This document shows positions 9,147 to 18,029 of a stretch of 64,000 nucleotides of DNA, in pieces. Each line of letters opens with the position of its first letter. Within the stretch, counting starts at the first letter, position 1. The notes below the pieces were generated by a model. That model did not search any database, had not been told where the DNA came from, and saw nothing but the letters and a program-made list of their open reading frames with translations. Source of the DNA: an uncultured Roseobacter sp. (GTDB lineage: Bacteria > Pseudomonadota > Alphaproteobacteria > Rhodobacterales > Rhodobacteraceae); the NCBI RefSeq assembly GCF_947488185.1, contig NZ_CANKYM010000002.1, forward strand, positions 310,001 to 374,000, written 5' to 3'. The position numbers and the translations under genes are program-made.

Positions 9147-9832
9147 CAGAGCCCCGCCAATGCCGGAATGCCGGTGAGATCGGACAGGATGTGCGTTGGT
9201 GTCCATGGCAGACGATCCACCGGATCACCCGCACGGTTGACCCAGGCGGTCGTGAACCCGTAGCCCGTGGCGCAGCCCGCGTCCCACCCGTTGGAGGAAA
9301 CGAAGAGCACCTCTTTCTTATCACACCCGAACCGCTTGGCGACCAGGTCGTAGACCCGCGCATCGGGCTTGAAGACCCCGACACTTTGGACCGACAGCGT
9401 GTCATCCAGCAAGGCATCGATGCCAGCAGAAGTGACCGCCCCGCGCAGCATATCGGGGGACCCGTTCGACAGAATCGCCGTTGCCATGCCCCCGGCCTTG
9501 AGCTGACGCAGCATGTCCGGCACCTCCGGATAGCTTTGCAATTCCCAGTAGAGCGCAAGCAGCCGTTCACGCAGGGCGGCATCGCCCGCCAGACCGGTTT
9601 TCTCCAGCGCCCAGTCAAGCCCCTGCTGCGTGACCTCCCAGAAGTCGCAGTGGTCATCGGTGACCGCTCGCAGCCAGGTGTACTGCAGCTGTTTCAGGCG
9701 CCAATGCTCCGCCAGCTCCGGCCAGGTGCTTTCCAGTTTCGAGAAATCCGGCTCGGACGCTGCTTGTCGTGCTGCCGCGGCAACATCAAACAAGGTGCCG
9801 TATGCGTCAAAGACGCAGGTCGTAATCGACAT
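9146..9832 (-). CDS. Haloacid dehalogenase, type II
   Basis: A 228-residue HAD-superfamily enzyme. The nucleophile D9 lies in VFDAYGTLFD, motif II in ILSNGSPDML, the lysine in FKPDARVYDL, and motif III in FVSSNGWDAGCA. These are the specific type II (L-2-haloacid dehalogenase) forms of the motifs, not the generic phosphatase forms. The enzyme hydrolyses L-2-haloalkanoic acids to D-2-hydroxy acids. It is the first gene of the eight-gene minus-strand run, with the hydrolase start overlapping its stop. A promoter must lie in the 184-base divergent gap before the FKBP gene. Confidence 0.88.
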   Translation of the reverse strand: MSITTCVFDAYGTLFDVAAAARQAASEPDFSKLESTWPELAEHWRLKQLQYTWLRAVTDDHCDFWEVTQQGLDWALEKTGLAGDAALRERLLALYWELQSYPEVPDMLRQLKAGGMATAILSNGSPDMLRGAVTSAGIDALLDDTLSVQSVGVFKPDARVYDLVAKRFGCDKKEVLFVSSNGWDAGCATGYGFTTAWVNRAGDPVDRLPWTPTHILSDLTGIPALAGL

Positions 9833-10016
9833 GGGCGCACCCCTTCACAAATGCTTATCGCCAGAGTGTCATGGCTCAGCTTATGCGAAAAGGCCCAAAT
9901 GCAGGGTTTTTCGCCTTTACTCATCTGAATTGGACAGGCAGGCTGAGATCATCTCAGGAGAACCCGCGCAGATACGCGGCCTCCCACACTCTTTCCCAGA
10001 CATGATCGGAGCATCA

Positions 10017-10445
10017 ATGACCCAGGTGAAAACGGGCGACACGGTTGGCATTCACTACACAGGAACCCTGTTGGATGGCACAAAGTTCGACAGCTCCGAG
10101 GGGCGTGATCCGCTTGAGTTCGAGGTGGGGTCTGGTCAGATCATTCCAGGGCTGGACGAGGCATTGCCGGGCATGAGCGTGGGCGACAAGAAGACGGTTG
10201 AAGTCCCCTGTGTCGACGCCTATGGCCCGATCAATCCCGAGATGCGGAAGGCGGTGCCGCGCGAGGGTATTCCGGATGATGTTCCGCTCGATATTGGCAC
10301 GCAACTGAATGTGCAGACACCCGAGGGGCAGGCGATGCAGGTGATGGTTGTCGCGGTGGATGACGCCACGGTGACGATCGACGCCAATCACCCGCTGGCC
10401 GGTCAGGACCTCAAGTTCGATATCGAGTTGATGTCGATTTCCTGA
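10017..10445 (+). CDS. FKBP-type peptidyl-prolyl cis-trans isomerase, SlyD-like
   Basis: A 142-residue protein beginning MTQVKTGDTVGIHYTGTLLD. The FKBP domain is split by an inserted flap (residues ~68-120), the arrangement of SlyD, as shown by GLDEALPGMSVGDKKTVEVP before the insert and ANHPLAGQDLKFDIEL after it. The His/Cys-rich metal-binding tail of E. coli SlyD is absent. It should catalyse proline isomerisation and act as a cytoplasmic folding chaperone. The frame is open further upstream, but this ATG gives the standard family N-terminus. Confidence 0.92.
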   Translation: MTQVKTGDTVGIHYTGTLLDGTKFDSSEGRDPLEFEVGSGQIIPGLDEALPGMSVGDKKTVEVPCVDAYGPINPEMRKAVPREGIPDDVPLDIGTQLNVQTPEGQAMQVMVVAVDDATVTIDANHPLAGQDLKFDIELMSIS

Positions 10446-10454
10446 GGCGGCGGG

Positions 10455-10799
10455 TCAACCCTCTTCCCCGGTGGCCGGCTCGGGACGGTTCACCGGTGTT
10501 CGCGCGATCGGCAGACCGGCGATTTTTGCGTTCAGTTCAGTGGCTTTTTGCACAGCAGCCGCCTGTAACTCACGGGCTTCGTCCGTCGGGAATTCGCCTT
10601 CCATCATCGCGGAGATGAAGGGTTTGACTTCATCCAGCCCGCTTTGCAGCTTGGGTTGAAGCGCCGGATCCGACCACAGAGCAGCGGAAAACACAGCTGC
10701 AGTAACAGGCATCAAGAGCCATGCATAAAGGCGCGCGCGGCTCGACCGCCGGATATAGCGCGCCTGTCGCAGAGTTCGGGAATCGGCATAATTGTACAT
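10455..10799 (-). CDS. Small membrane-anchored protein of unknown function
   Basis: A 114-residue protein starting MYNYADSRTLRQARYIRRSS. A basic N-terminal part is followed by one hydrophobic segment (about residues 25-44, LYAWLLMPVTAAVFSAALW), then a polar helical domain ending in a Pro/Glu-rich tail. The topology suggests a single-span anchor with the C-terminal domain outside the cytoplasm. It lies 64 bases downstream of fabI on the same strand and may be the last gene of the fabA-fabB-fabI transcript. I do not recognise the family. The longer in-frame start would overlap fabI and is rejected. Confidence 0.6.
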   Translation of the reverse strand: MYNYADSRTLRQARYIRRSSRARLYAWLLMPVTAAVFSAALWSDPALQPKLQSGLDEVKPFISAMMEGEFPTDEARELQAAAVQKATELNAKIAGLPIARTPVNRPEPATGEEG

Positions 10800-10863
10800 A
10801 CCGCATTCGTAGAAGTTGAATATGGCATCAGTTTGGCTCAATCGCGGCGCGGATGCCGGTGGC

Positions 10864-11655
10864 TTAGATGTTTTCGAATTGCGGCATGCCCAGCACGTGA
10901 TATCCGCCATCAACCCGGATGATCTCTCCGGTGGTACAGGCCCCGGCGTCAGACGCCAGATAAACAGCCGTACCGCCCACCGCCTCCAGCGTGGCGTTCG
11001 AGCGCATTGGCGCGTTCTGGTCGGTGAACTTATAGGTCTTGCGTGCGCCGCCAATGGCGGCTCCGGCCAGCGTTTTCATCGGCCCCGGCGAGATCGCGTT
11101 CACGCGAATTCCTTCCGGACCGAGATCGTTTGCCAGATAGCGCGTGGCGCTCTCCAGTGCGGCCTTGGCAACACCCATCACGTTGTAATTCGGCACAACG
11201 GTGTTGCTGCCCTGATAGGTCAGGGTCATCAGCGTGCCCCCGTTTTCGACCATCAACGGGTGCGCGCGGCGGGCAACTTCGATCAGGGAGTAGGCGCTGA
11301 TGTCCATCGTCTGCTTAAAGTTGGCGCGGGTGGTGTTGAGGAACCGGCCCGTCAGCTCGGTCTTGTCGGAAAAGGCGATGGCGTGCACCACGAAATCCAC
11401 TGTCGGCCAACGTGCGCCCAGTTGTTCGAAGGCTGCATCCAGCGAGGCGTCGTCGGTGACGTCAACGTCCACCATGAAATCGGACCCGACAGAGGCGGCC
11501 AGCGGCGCCAAGCGCGACCCAAAAGCCTCTCCCTGATAGGTAAAGGCCAGCTCCGCCCCGGCTTCGGACATTGCTTTTGCAATGCCCCAGGCGATGGAGC
11601 GTTCATTCGCCACGCCCATGATCAGGCCGCGTTTTCCGTTCAATAAACCAGACAT
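10864..11655 (-). CDS. fabI: Enoyl-[acyl-carrier-protein] reductase (NADH)
   Basis: A 263-residue short-chain dehydrogenase of the FabI type: GLIMGVANERSIAWGIA for cofactor binding, SAYSLIEVARRA, and the catalytic Tyr-x6-Lys as YNVMGVAK near residues 151-158. FabI performs the final reduction in each cycle of fatty acid elongation and is the triclosan target. The ending MPQFENI is typical of one of the two FabI paralogues many alphaproteobacteria carry. It follows fabB after 9 bases, so the fabA-fabB-fabI order is complete. Confidence 0.95.
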   Translation of the reverse strand: MSGLLNGKRGLIMGVANERSIAWGIAKAMSEAGAELAFTYQGEAFGSRLAPLAASVGSDFMVDVDVTDDASLDAAFEQLGARWPTVDFVVHAIAFSDKTELTGRFLNTTRANFKQTMDISAYSLIEVARRAHPLMVENGGTLMTLTYQGSNTVVPNYNVMGVAKAALESATRYLANDLGPEGIRVNAISPGPMKTLAGAAIGGARKTYKFTDQNAPMRSNATLEAVGGTAVYLASDAGACTTGEIIRVDGGYHVLGMPQFENI

Positions 11656-11664
11656 AATTGTACG

Positions 11665-12894
11665 TTACCCGCGATATTTGGACAGGATCATCGACCCGTT
11701 TGTGCCGCCGAACCCGAAAGAGTTTGTCATGACCGAATCGAGTCCGGCATTCTCGACAAGTTCTGTGGCGATCTCCGAGGGCTTGAACTCAGGGTCCAGT
11801 GTCTCGACATTGATCGAAGGTGCGATGAAATCATCCTTGAGCATCAGCAGACAGTAAATGGCTTCCTGCGCGCCCGCTGCTCCCTGGCTGTGCCCCGTCA
11901 TCGACTTTGTCGAGCTCACCGGCGGTTGGGTCCGCCCCTCGAAGGCGCGGCGCACGGCCTCGATCTCGGGCTGATCCCCGGCAGGGGTGCTGGTACCATG
12001 GGCGTTGATGTAGCTCACGCTGCGCCCTTCGGGAAGTGTCTCCAGGGCCAGTTGCATGGCACGCCCGCCGCCTTCGCCAGAAGGGGCAACCATATCGTGC
12101 CCGTCGGAGGTGGCGGCGTAGCCGGTAACCTCGGCATAGATATGCGCGCCGCGGGCCAATGCGTGCTCCAGGTCTTCCAGCACGACCATGCCACCACCGC
12201 CAGAGATCACGAAACCATCGCGGTTCGCATCGAAGGCGCGCGACGCCTTGTCGGGGGTTTCATTGTACTTGCTGCTCATCGCGCCCATGGCGTCAAATAG
12301 GCAGGACAGCGTCCAGTCGAGCTCTTCCCCGCCGCCCGCAAACATCACATCCTGCTTGCCGAGCATGATCTGTTCAGCGGCGTTGCCGATGCAGTGCAAA
12401 GACGTCGAACAGGCCGAGGTGATCGAATAATTGATACCCTTGATCTTGTAGGCTGTGGATAAGTTGGCACTGACGGTCGAGGACATGCATTTCGGCACGG
12501 CGAAGGGACCGATGCGTTTCGTGGCGCCTGTGTCCTTGACGACCGTGTGGGCCGTCAGCATGGCGCTGGTCGAGGGACCGCCAGACCCGGCAACGAGGCC
12601 GGTACGTGGATTGGAGACGACGTCCTCATCGAGACCTGCATCCTTGATCGCCTGATCCATCGCGATATAGGCATAGGCCGCACCCGGCCCCATGAATCGC
12701 AATGTCCGCTTGTCGATGTGTTCCGCCACGTCGAGCTTGAGCGTGCCCGCGACCCGGCTGCGGAACCCGTGTTCGGCCATCTCGTCACTGGCAACGATGC
12801 CGCTGGTGCCGGATTTCAGCGAGGCCATGACCTCTTCGGCGTTGTTTCCGATGGATGAGACGATCCCCAACCCTGTCACGACGACGCGGCGCAT
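11665..12894 (-). CDS. fabB: 3-oxoacyl-[acyl-carrier-protein] synthase I
   Basis: A 409-residue ketosynthase. The active-site cysteine is C162 ([12 protein letters not shown]); the two histidines are in [11 protein letters not shown] and [10 protein letters not shown], preceded by the conserved Lys of STKSMTGH. The KAS I type and position directly after fabA identify FabB, which extends the cis-3-decenoyl chain made by FabA and so is needed for unsaturated fatty acids. It lies 38 bases downstream of fabA on the minus strand. Confidence 0.95.
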   Translation of the reverse strand: MRRVVVTGLGIVSSIGNNAEEVMASLKSGTSGIVASDEMAEHGFRSRVAGTLKLDVAEHIDKRTLRFMGPGAAYAYIAMDQAIKDAGLDEDVVSNPRTGLVAGSGGPSTSAMLTAHTVVKDTGATKRIGPFAVPKCMSSTVSANLSTAYKIKGINYSITSACSTSLHCIGNAAEQIMLGKQDVMFAGGGEELDWTLSCLFDAMGAMSSKYNETPDKASRAFDANRDGFVISGGGGMVVLEDLEHALARGAHIYAEVTGYAATSDGHDMVAPSGEGGGRAMQLALETLPEGRSVSYINAHGTSTPAGDQPEIEAVRRAFEGRTQPPVSSTKSMTGHSQGAAGAQEAIYCLLMLKDDFIAPSINVETLDPEFKPSEIATELVENAGLDSVMTNSFGFGGTNGSMILSKYRG

Positions 12895-12932
12895 GGCGCT
12901 CTCCTTCCCTCTTGCAGATCGCTTTCGCGGGG

Positions 12933-13442
12933 TCAGTTTTCTGACAGCGCGACTTTCATATCGGTGACCTGATAGATGGTTTCCCCATCTGCTTCCACAC
13001 GGCCATTGGCGACACCCATTGTCAAGCGTCTGGTCTGAATGGCTTTTGTGAAATCTACGTAATAGGTGATCATTTTTCGATCAGGGCGGACCATGCCGGT
13101 CAATTTGACCTCACCGACCCCCAGCGCATAGCCGCGCCCCTGCCAGCCGCGCCAGCCCAGATTGAACCCGGTCAGCTGCCACAGCCCGTCAAGGCCCAGA
13201 CAGCCCGGCATGATCGGATTGCCGGGGAAATGGCAATCGAAAAACCACAGATCCGGCTGGATATCGAATTCGGCAACGACGTGTCCCTTGCCGTGCTCGC
13301 CTGCATCGCCGGAGATGTCGGTAATCCTGTCCATCATCAGCATCGGCGGTTCGGGAAGCTGTGCGTTACCGGGGCCAAAAAGCTCCCCGCGCGCGCATTT
13401 AAGCAGGTCGTCCTTGGTGAAGCTGGTCGGGTATTGGGCCAT
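12933..13442 (-). CDS. fabA: 3-hydroxydecanoyl-[acyl-carrier-protein] dehydratase/isomerase
   Basis: A 169-residue protein, the standard FabA length when started at [10 protein letters not shown]; an in-frame ATG 36 bases upstream gives a basic extension not usual in the family. The hot-dog active site is visible as H71 ([10 protein letters not shown]) and D85 (LGLDGLWQ). FabA dehydrates 3-hydroxydecanoyl-ACP and isomerises the double bond, the branch point to unsaturated fatty acids. It is first in the fabA-fabB-fabI run and divergent from irr; this pairing recurs across alphaproteobacteria. Confidence 0.95.
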   Translation of the reverse strand: MAQYPTSFTKDDLLKCARGELFGPGNAQLPEPPMLMMDRITDISGDAGEHGKGHVVAEFDIQPDLWFFDCHFPGNPIMPGCLGLDGLWQLTGFNLGWRGWQGRGYALGVGEVKLTGMVRPDRKMITYYVDFTKAIQTRRLTMGVANGRVEADGETIYQVTDMKVALSEN

Positions 13443-13578
13443 TTTGGCGCGTCTCCTGCTCGGTATTCTTTTCGTCAATCCCGTCTAGCATCGGGTTTGC
13501 GGCCTCTGCAAGGGCGGGTGAGGACACCGCTTATCTGTCCGGTTTGACGGGGGCTGCGTCAATTACGACGGACCAAAT

Positions 13579-13594
13579 CCATTGAATCCAATTG
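13579..13594. promoter_or_regulatory. Imperfect dyad in the fabA/irr divergent region
   Basis: CCATTGAATCCAATTG matches its own reverse complement at 12 of 16 positions. It lies in the intergenic region between the divergent fabA and irr starts, 55 bases before the irr ATG. It could be an operator for irr autoregulation or for fabA, but it does not match the known iron-control-element consensus well, so this is only a candidate. Confidence 0.25.
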
Positions 13595-13648
13595 AAAATG
13601 ACTCGCATTGACCCTTATATGAAGGGAACGAGGCCACGAGAGGGTGCC

Positions 13649-14068
13649 ATGACGCCTGCGCAACAGACAATTGGGACGAGCTGGCTGGCCAAAGCTGGGC
13701 TGCGGCCTACTCGCCAGCGGGTAGCCCTTGCGACGTTGCTGATCGGCGACGGCCAGCACCGCCACGTGACCGCAGAGAGCCTGTTTGATGCAGCCAAGGA
13801 TCAGGGCGAGGCGGTCTCTCTTGCGACGGTCTACAATACGCTGCGCGCCTTTTGCGACGCAGGGTTGATGCAGGAAGTCACCGTCGATGGCTCCAAGAGT
13901 TATTTCGACACCAACACGCATGATCATCCGCATTTTTTCTGGGAACACGAGGCCAAGCTGACTGATGCACCCTCAGAGCAATTGGTGATTGCACAGTTGC
14001 CCGACGCACCGGAAGGGGCGGAGATCGCTTCGGTGGATGTCGTGATCCGCCTGCGCCGGAAATCCTGA
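13649..14068 (+). CDS. irr: Iron response regulator, Fur superfamily
   Basis: A 139-residue Fur-family protein. The winged helix reads GLRPTRQRVALATLL and AVSLATVYNTLRAFCDAGLM; the dimerisation part has the His-rich THDHPHFFWEHEAKLTD typical of Irr rather than Fur, Zur or PerR. Irr senses haem status and controls haem synthesis and iron-using genes when iron is scarce. No N-terminal Cys-Pro haem motif like that of Bradyrhizobium Irr is present, as is usual in Rhodobacterales. The ATG at 13649 gives the family N-terminus; an upstream ATG adds 19 unconserved residues. Divergent from fabA. Confidence 0.88.
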   Translation: MTPAQQTIGTSWLAKAGLRPTRQRVALATLLIGDGQHRHVTAESLFDAAKDQGEAVSLATVYNTLRAFCDAGLMQEVTVDGSKSYFDTNTHDHPHFFWEHEAKLTDAPSEQLVIAQLPDAPEGAEIASVDVVIRLRRKS

Positions 14069-14116
14069 TCCACTCGGGCGATCATTCGCCAGATACAGCG
14101 CAGAAAAAAACCCGCC

Positions 14117-14926
14117 GTGCCGCATCCTTTGATCACAAAAGAAGACATTAATACCTATGCCCGCGATGGGGTGGTGTTGATCCGTGGGCTCTTTGCCGAT
14201 CATGTCGAGGCGCTCCGCGCGGGGGTGGCGCAGAACATGGCGCATCCGGGGCCTTACGCCGCTGAGAATCTGCACAAACACGAGAGCGGTCGCTTTTTCG
14301 ACGATTATTGCAATTGGGACCGGATTGACGCGTTCAGCGAGGTCATTCGCAGCTCCGCTGTTGCGGAGGTCGCCGCCGATCTGATGCAAAGCCGCCGGGT
14401 GCAGCTTTTCCACGATCATGTGCTTGTCAAAGAGCCAGGAACCTCGAAACCGACGCCCTGGCATCAGGACGCCCCCTATTACTTTGTGGAAGGGGAGCAG
14501 ACGATCAGCTTCTGGTCACCGCTTGATCCGGTGACGGAGGCGACGCTGCGTTGTGTTGCGGGATCACATCGCTGGCCGAAACCGGTGCTGCCCACACGCT
14601 GGTTGGCCGAGACAGATTTCTACCCGGACAGCGAGGCTTACATCCCAGTTCCGGATCCGGATGCCGAAGGTATGGACATTCGGGAATTCCAGATGGCGCC
14701 GGGCGATGCGGTCGCCTTTCACTACCGCGTGCTGCACGGAGCGCGTGGCAACGATGCAAGTACCCGGCGGCGGGCGTTTTCTCTGCGTCTTCTCGGAGAT
14801 GATGCGCGTTATGTGGCACGTCCCGGTCCGACCTCGCCACCTTTTCCGGGCCATGACATGCAGCCGGGCCAGCGGTTGCGCGCGGATTGGTTCCCGGTGT
14901 TGCTGGACCGCGATGCAGCTGCCTGA
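14117..14926 (+). CDS. Phytanoyl-CoA dioxygenase (PhyH) family protein
   Basis: A 269-residue Fe(II)/2-oxoglutarate dioxygenase starting at GTG. The iron facial triad is visible: the His-x-Asp of TPWHQDAPYYF near residues 115-125 and the distal His of YRVLHGARGN near 199; the following RRRAFSLRLLG supplies the arginine that holds 2-oxoglutarate. PhyH relatives hydroxylate fatty acyl-CoAs, ectoine, small metabolites or natural products, so the substrate is open. It follows irr by 48 bases on the same strand, so cotranscription is possible. Confidence 0.85.
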   Translation: MPHPLITKEDINTYARDGVVLIRGLFADHVEALRAGVAQNMAHPGPYAAENLHKHESGRFFDDYCNWDRIDAFSEVIRSSAVAEVAADLMQSRRVQLFHDHVLVKEPGTSKPTPWHQDAPYYFVEGEQTISFWSPLDPVTEATLRCVAGSHRWPKPVLPTRWLAETDFYPDSEAYIPVPDPDAEGMDIREFQMAPGDAVAFHYRVLHGARGNDASTRRRAFSLRLLGDDARYVARPGPTSPPFPGHDMQPGQRLRADWFPVLLDRDAAA

Positions 14927-14949
14927 CGTAGTGTAGATTTAGCCGCTGT

Positions 14950-15819
14950 TCAGAACCACTGCCCGGGCTCCATCAACCCCAGATCAAGCAACTGTCGTGA
15001 ATGCCACTCAAAAGGCGCGGAGTTGTGCCATTTGAACGTGTGAATATCGTAGGTGCTGCCGGGATTGCTTTTCAACGCCTTGGCGGTGCGGAAAGAGCAT
15101 ACGGCAGCGGTAATGTTGTGATGCCACGGGCAGGCATAGGTGTTGTATTCCTCGTCTGAGAATGTGTGATCCTCCCGCAATTCCAGCCCCGGTTTCGCCC
15201 GGAAAAGGGCAATGCGGTCGATTTTGCGCCGCGTGTAGGGCACATGTTCTTCAAACCGCCATCGCAGCCCCCCGAAGAAATCCAACTGTCTTTCCTTCGG
15301 GTGATAATTCCTCGCGGCATCCTTGCGTGCCAGCGCGTAGTAGCCCGAACGGTCCAGGTGTGCCCGGTCCAGTGAAACGGCATCGGGGTGTTCTGCCAGA
15401 TCGTCCGAGTATAGGTCGACGACATAGGTCAACATCGCGTCGCGCCGCTCTTCTGTGTGAAACGCCAGCATCTCGCCGACAGTCCGGGTTTCGCAGAAGG
15501 GAAAAAACAGGTATTCCGCGTTGAAACAGTAGTACATCCAGGCGCCGGGGGCTGCTGCGCCGATGCTGTTGACGGCATGTTCCACAGCGCGTTCAGCCGT
15601 TGCGTCATAGTCAATCCGGTGCACTGTTTCCTGCAGGTCTCCGGGCAGGTCAAATGCAGCAGGCATCAAGGCGATGACGGAGATAAACCCCATCTGGTCG
15701 TGATGGCGCAACGTGGTCGCAACTTCCACATCATCTTCGACAAATATCATCGCAACCGGCCCTTTGCGCAGGGCGGCAGGGGGGGCGGTCAGAAAATCCT
15801 TGAGGCTCTCGTAGTGCAT
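14950..15819 (-). CDS. Conserved protein of unknown function, possible glycosyltransferase-like fold
   Basis: A 289-residue soluble protein. The start at MHYESLKDFL is chosen because GGAG lies 5 bases before this ATG; an ATG seven codons upstream has no better site. The first half (VAMIFVEDDVEVATTLRHH, then VIALMPAAFDLP) looks like a Rossmann-type alpha/beta unit of family 2 glycosyltransferases, and the second half is rich in Trp, His and Tyr (ACPWHHN, FKWHNSAPFEWHSRQ). No DxD motif is certain. It converges with the dioxygenase gene and is divergent from miaB. Confidence 0.6.
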   Translation of the reverse strand: MHYESLKDFLTAPPAALRKGPVAMIFVEDDVEVATTLRHHDQMGFISVIALMPAAFDLPGDLQETVHRIDYDATAERAVEHAVNSIGAAAPGAWMYYCFNAEYLFFPFCETRTVGEMLAFHTEERRDAMLTYVVDLYSDDLAEHPDAVSLDRAHLDRSGYYALARKDAARNYHPKERQLDFFGGLRWRFEEHVPYTRRKIDRIALFRAKPGLELREDHTFSDEEYNTYACPWHHNITAAVCSFRTAKALKSNPGSTYDIHTFKWHNSAPFEWHSRQLLDLGLMEPGQWF

Positions 15820-15930
15820 CGTCGCTCCGGATGGCTGCATGAGACAGAATCAGTTAATTCTGCGTTCATTGCAAGCCGGTGCTGTGGCTGGTAAGCAGCG
15901 CGCCAACCCACAGTGATCCGGATTCCACGC

Positions 15931-17256
15931 ATGACCGCGCCCAAAAAGCTCTTCGTTAAGACTTACGGCTGTCAGATGAATGTCTATGACAGCGAACGCA
16001 TGGCCGAGGCGCTGGGCGAACAGGGATACCAACCGACCGACAGCGCAGAAGAGGCGGATATGATCCTGCTGAACACCTGTCATATTCGGGAAAAAGCGGC
16101 TGAAAAAGTCTATTCCGAGCTTGGGCGCTTGAAGGGTTTGAAGGCGATCAACCCGGAGCTGAAGATCGGCGTTACCGGGTGCGTGGCGCAGGCCGAAGGT
16201 GAAGAGATCATGCGTCGCCAGCCTGCCGTCGATCTGGTGGTGGGGCCGCAGTCCTATCACCGCCTGCCTCAGATGGAGGCACGGGTGCGGGAGGGCGGCA
16301 AAGCGCTCGATACGGATTTTCCCGAAGAGGATAAGTTCGAACGGCTGAAACGGCGCCCCAAGGCTGCGCGTGCGCCGTCTGCGTTTTTGACCGTGCAGGA
16401 AGGCTGCGACAAGTTCTGCGCTTTCTGTGTGGTGCCTTATACACGCGGTGCGGAAACCAGCCGCCCGGTGGCCCGCATTCTCGAAGAAGCGCAGGATTTG
16501 GTGGAGCGCGGTGTGCGCGAAGTCACCCTGCTCGGGCAGAATGTGAATGCCTATCACGGGATGGGCGCGGATGGACGAGAGCAAAGCCTGGCCGGTCTGA
16601 TTTGGGCGCTTAACGATATCGACGGGTTGGAGCGCATAAGGTTCACCACCTCGCATCCCAATGATATGACCGACGATCTGATCGAGGCACATGGGTCTTG
16701 CAAGAAGCTGATGCCCTATCTGCATCTGCCAGTGCAGTCGGGGTCGGACATAATCCTCAAACGCATGAACCGCAGCCACACTGCGGAAAGCTATCTGCGC
16801 GTGATCGAACGTATTCGGGCAGCGCGTCCGGATATCCTGATGTCGGGTGACTTCATCGTTGGCTTCCCGGAAGAAACGGAGGAAGATTTTCAGGCGACGC
16901 TCGATCTGATCGAAGAGGTGAAATACGGTTACGCCTATTCGTTCAAGTATTCTACGCGCCCTGGCACGCCTGCGGCGGAACGCGCGCAGGTGGACGCGGA
17001 GGTGGCGGATGAGAGACTGCAGCGCATTCAGGCCCTGATCACCCGTCAGCAGCAAGAGATCCAGAATGCGATGGTCGGCCGTCATGCGCGGGTCCTGGTC
17101 GAGAAGCCGGGTCGCGAAGACGGCCAGATGGTGGGGAAATCTGAATATCTGCACGCGGTGCACATTGAGAATTCTGATGCCGCCGTCGGAGACATTGTGC
17201 CCGTTAGAATCACCGAGGCGAAACGAAACTCTTTGGCAGCAATAAGGCAGAATTAA
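15931..17256 (+). CDS. miaB: tRNA-2-methylthio-N6-dimethylallyladenosine synthase
   Basis: A radical-SAM methylthiotransferase of about 441 residues. The N-terminal cluster cysteines are in [21 protein letters not shown] and [10 protein letters not shown]; the radical-SAM CxxxCxxC is CDKFCAFC; the C-terminal TRAM domain follows [12 protein letters not shown]. MiaB adds the methylthio group to i6A37 of tRNAs reading UNN codons. I start at [15 protein letters not shown]; a GTG six codons upstream is also open. The pattern is clearly MiaB, not RimO or MtaB. Confidence 0.95.
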   Translation: MTAPKKLFVKTYGCQMNVYDSERMAEALGEQGYQPTDSAEEADMILLNTCHIREKAAEKVYSELGRLKGLKAINPELKIGVTGCVAQAEGEEIMRRQPAVDLVVGPQSYHRLPQMEARVREGGKALDTDFPEEDKFERLKRRPKAARAPSAFLTVQEGCDKFCAFCVVPYTRGAETSRPVARILEEAQDLVERGVREVTLLGQNVNAYHGMGADGREQSLAGLIWALNDIDGLERIRFTTSHPNDMTDDLIEAHGSCKKLMPYLHLPVQSGSDIILKRMNRSHTAESYLRVIERIRAARPDILMSGDFIVGFPEETEEDFQATLDLIEEVKYGYAYSFKYSTRPGTPAAERAQVDAEVADERLQRIQALITRQQQEIQNAMVGRHARVLVEKPGREDGQMVGKSEYLHAVHIENSDAAVGDIVPVRITEAKRNSLAAIRQN

Positions 17257-17440
17257 GGGTTAACCTTTCACGAATTGGCCCGAATGTGGCATTTTTAGGC
17301 GCGGTGTTGCTTGAGCGGATACAATGCCGACGGTGTCTTGCCACAATATCCGTTAGAATTTACACAAACTGTCAGTGTGTTTTCGTTCCTCGCGCTTTTT
17401 GAGCCGAGGTTTGGGTGTGTGATCAGTAAAGGAAGAGACC

Positions 17441-18016
17441 GTGAATTTCACTTTTTCGGAAGCCGGGCGTGGTCTGGCCGGTTTGGTCTTGGGTGCGGTT
17501 GTCGCACTGCAAGGCAGCGTTGCAATGGCACAGACCCCCTCTCAGGGTGGTTTGGACAGGGGACAGTACATTCCCAGCATCTGGGTTGATCCTGACGGTT
17601 GTGAACACTGGGTAATGGATGACGGCGCGGAAGGGTTCATGACCCCGCATGTGAGCCGTGAAGGCATTCCGGTTTGCCGCGCCGCGGATGTCTGTGCCGT
17701 GATGAACTCGGACCAATTCTTTGCCACTGACAGTTTCCGGGTCAGTCAATCCGGTCGCGCGAGCCTAGGAGAGTTTTTCCGCACCTCGAATGCAAGCGCA
17801 TTCATCATAACAGGTCACACGGACAGTAACGCTTCTGACGCCTACAACATGCAATTGTCGATCAATCGGGCCAATGCGGTTGCAAGTATTGCGCGCGCGC
17901 AGGGTGCCGTTGTCTCAGATGTACGTGGTCTGGGCGAACGCCAACCTGCAGCATCGAATGCGACTGCCGAAGGGCGCGCGCAGAATCGTCGCGTTGAAAT
18001 TATCTGTATTCAGTAA
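17441..18016 (+). CDS. OmpA-family outer-membrane/periplasmic protein with an N-terminal two-cysteine module
   Basis: A 191-residue exported protein, GTG start with AGGAAGAG just upstream. The signal peptide ends near AMAQT (residue ~30). Residues 47-79 form a compact module (IWVDPDGCEHW, then DDGAEGF, then IPVC) with cysteines C54 and C79. The C-terminal OmpA domain has FIITGHTDSN near 121-130, LSINRANAVASI, and QNRRVEI at the end, the usual peptidoglycan-binding pattern. The next gene encodes a lipoprotein with the same N-terminal module 13 bases downstream, so the pair is probably cotranscribed and works together at the outer membrane. Confidence 0.85.
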   Translation: MNFTFSEAGRGLAGLVLGAVVALQGSVAMAQTPSQGGLDRGQYIPSIWVDPDGCEHWVMDDGAEGFMTPHVSREGIPVCRAADVCAVMNSDQFFATDSFRVSQSGRASLGEFFRTSNASAFIITGHTDSNASDAYNMQLSINRANAVASIARAQGAVVSDVRGLGERQPAASNATAEGRAQNRRVEIICIQ

Positions 18017-18029
18017 CGAGGGCCGGCAC

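Noticed and set aside
13443..13648. Iron-control-element (ICE) box between fabA and irr
   Set aside because: I looked for the AT-rich TTTAGAA-type palindrome of Irr sites and found only a weaker, different dyad.
15850..17163. 437-codon open frame on the minus strand
   Set aside because: It lies entirely opposite miaB, whose motifs are unmistakable. The translation has shadow-like Arg/His/Leu-rich composition and no family pattern.
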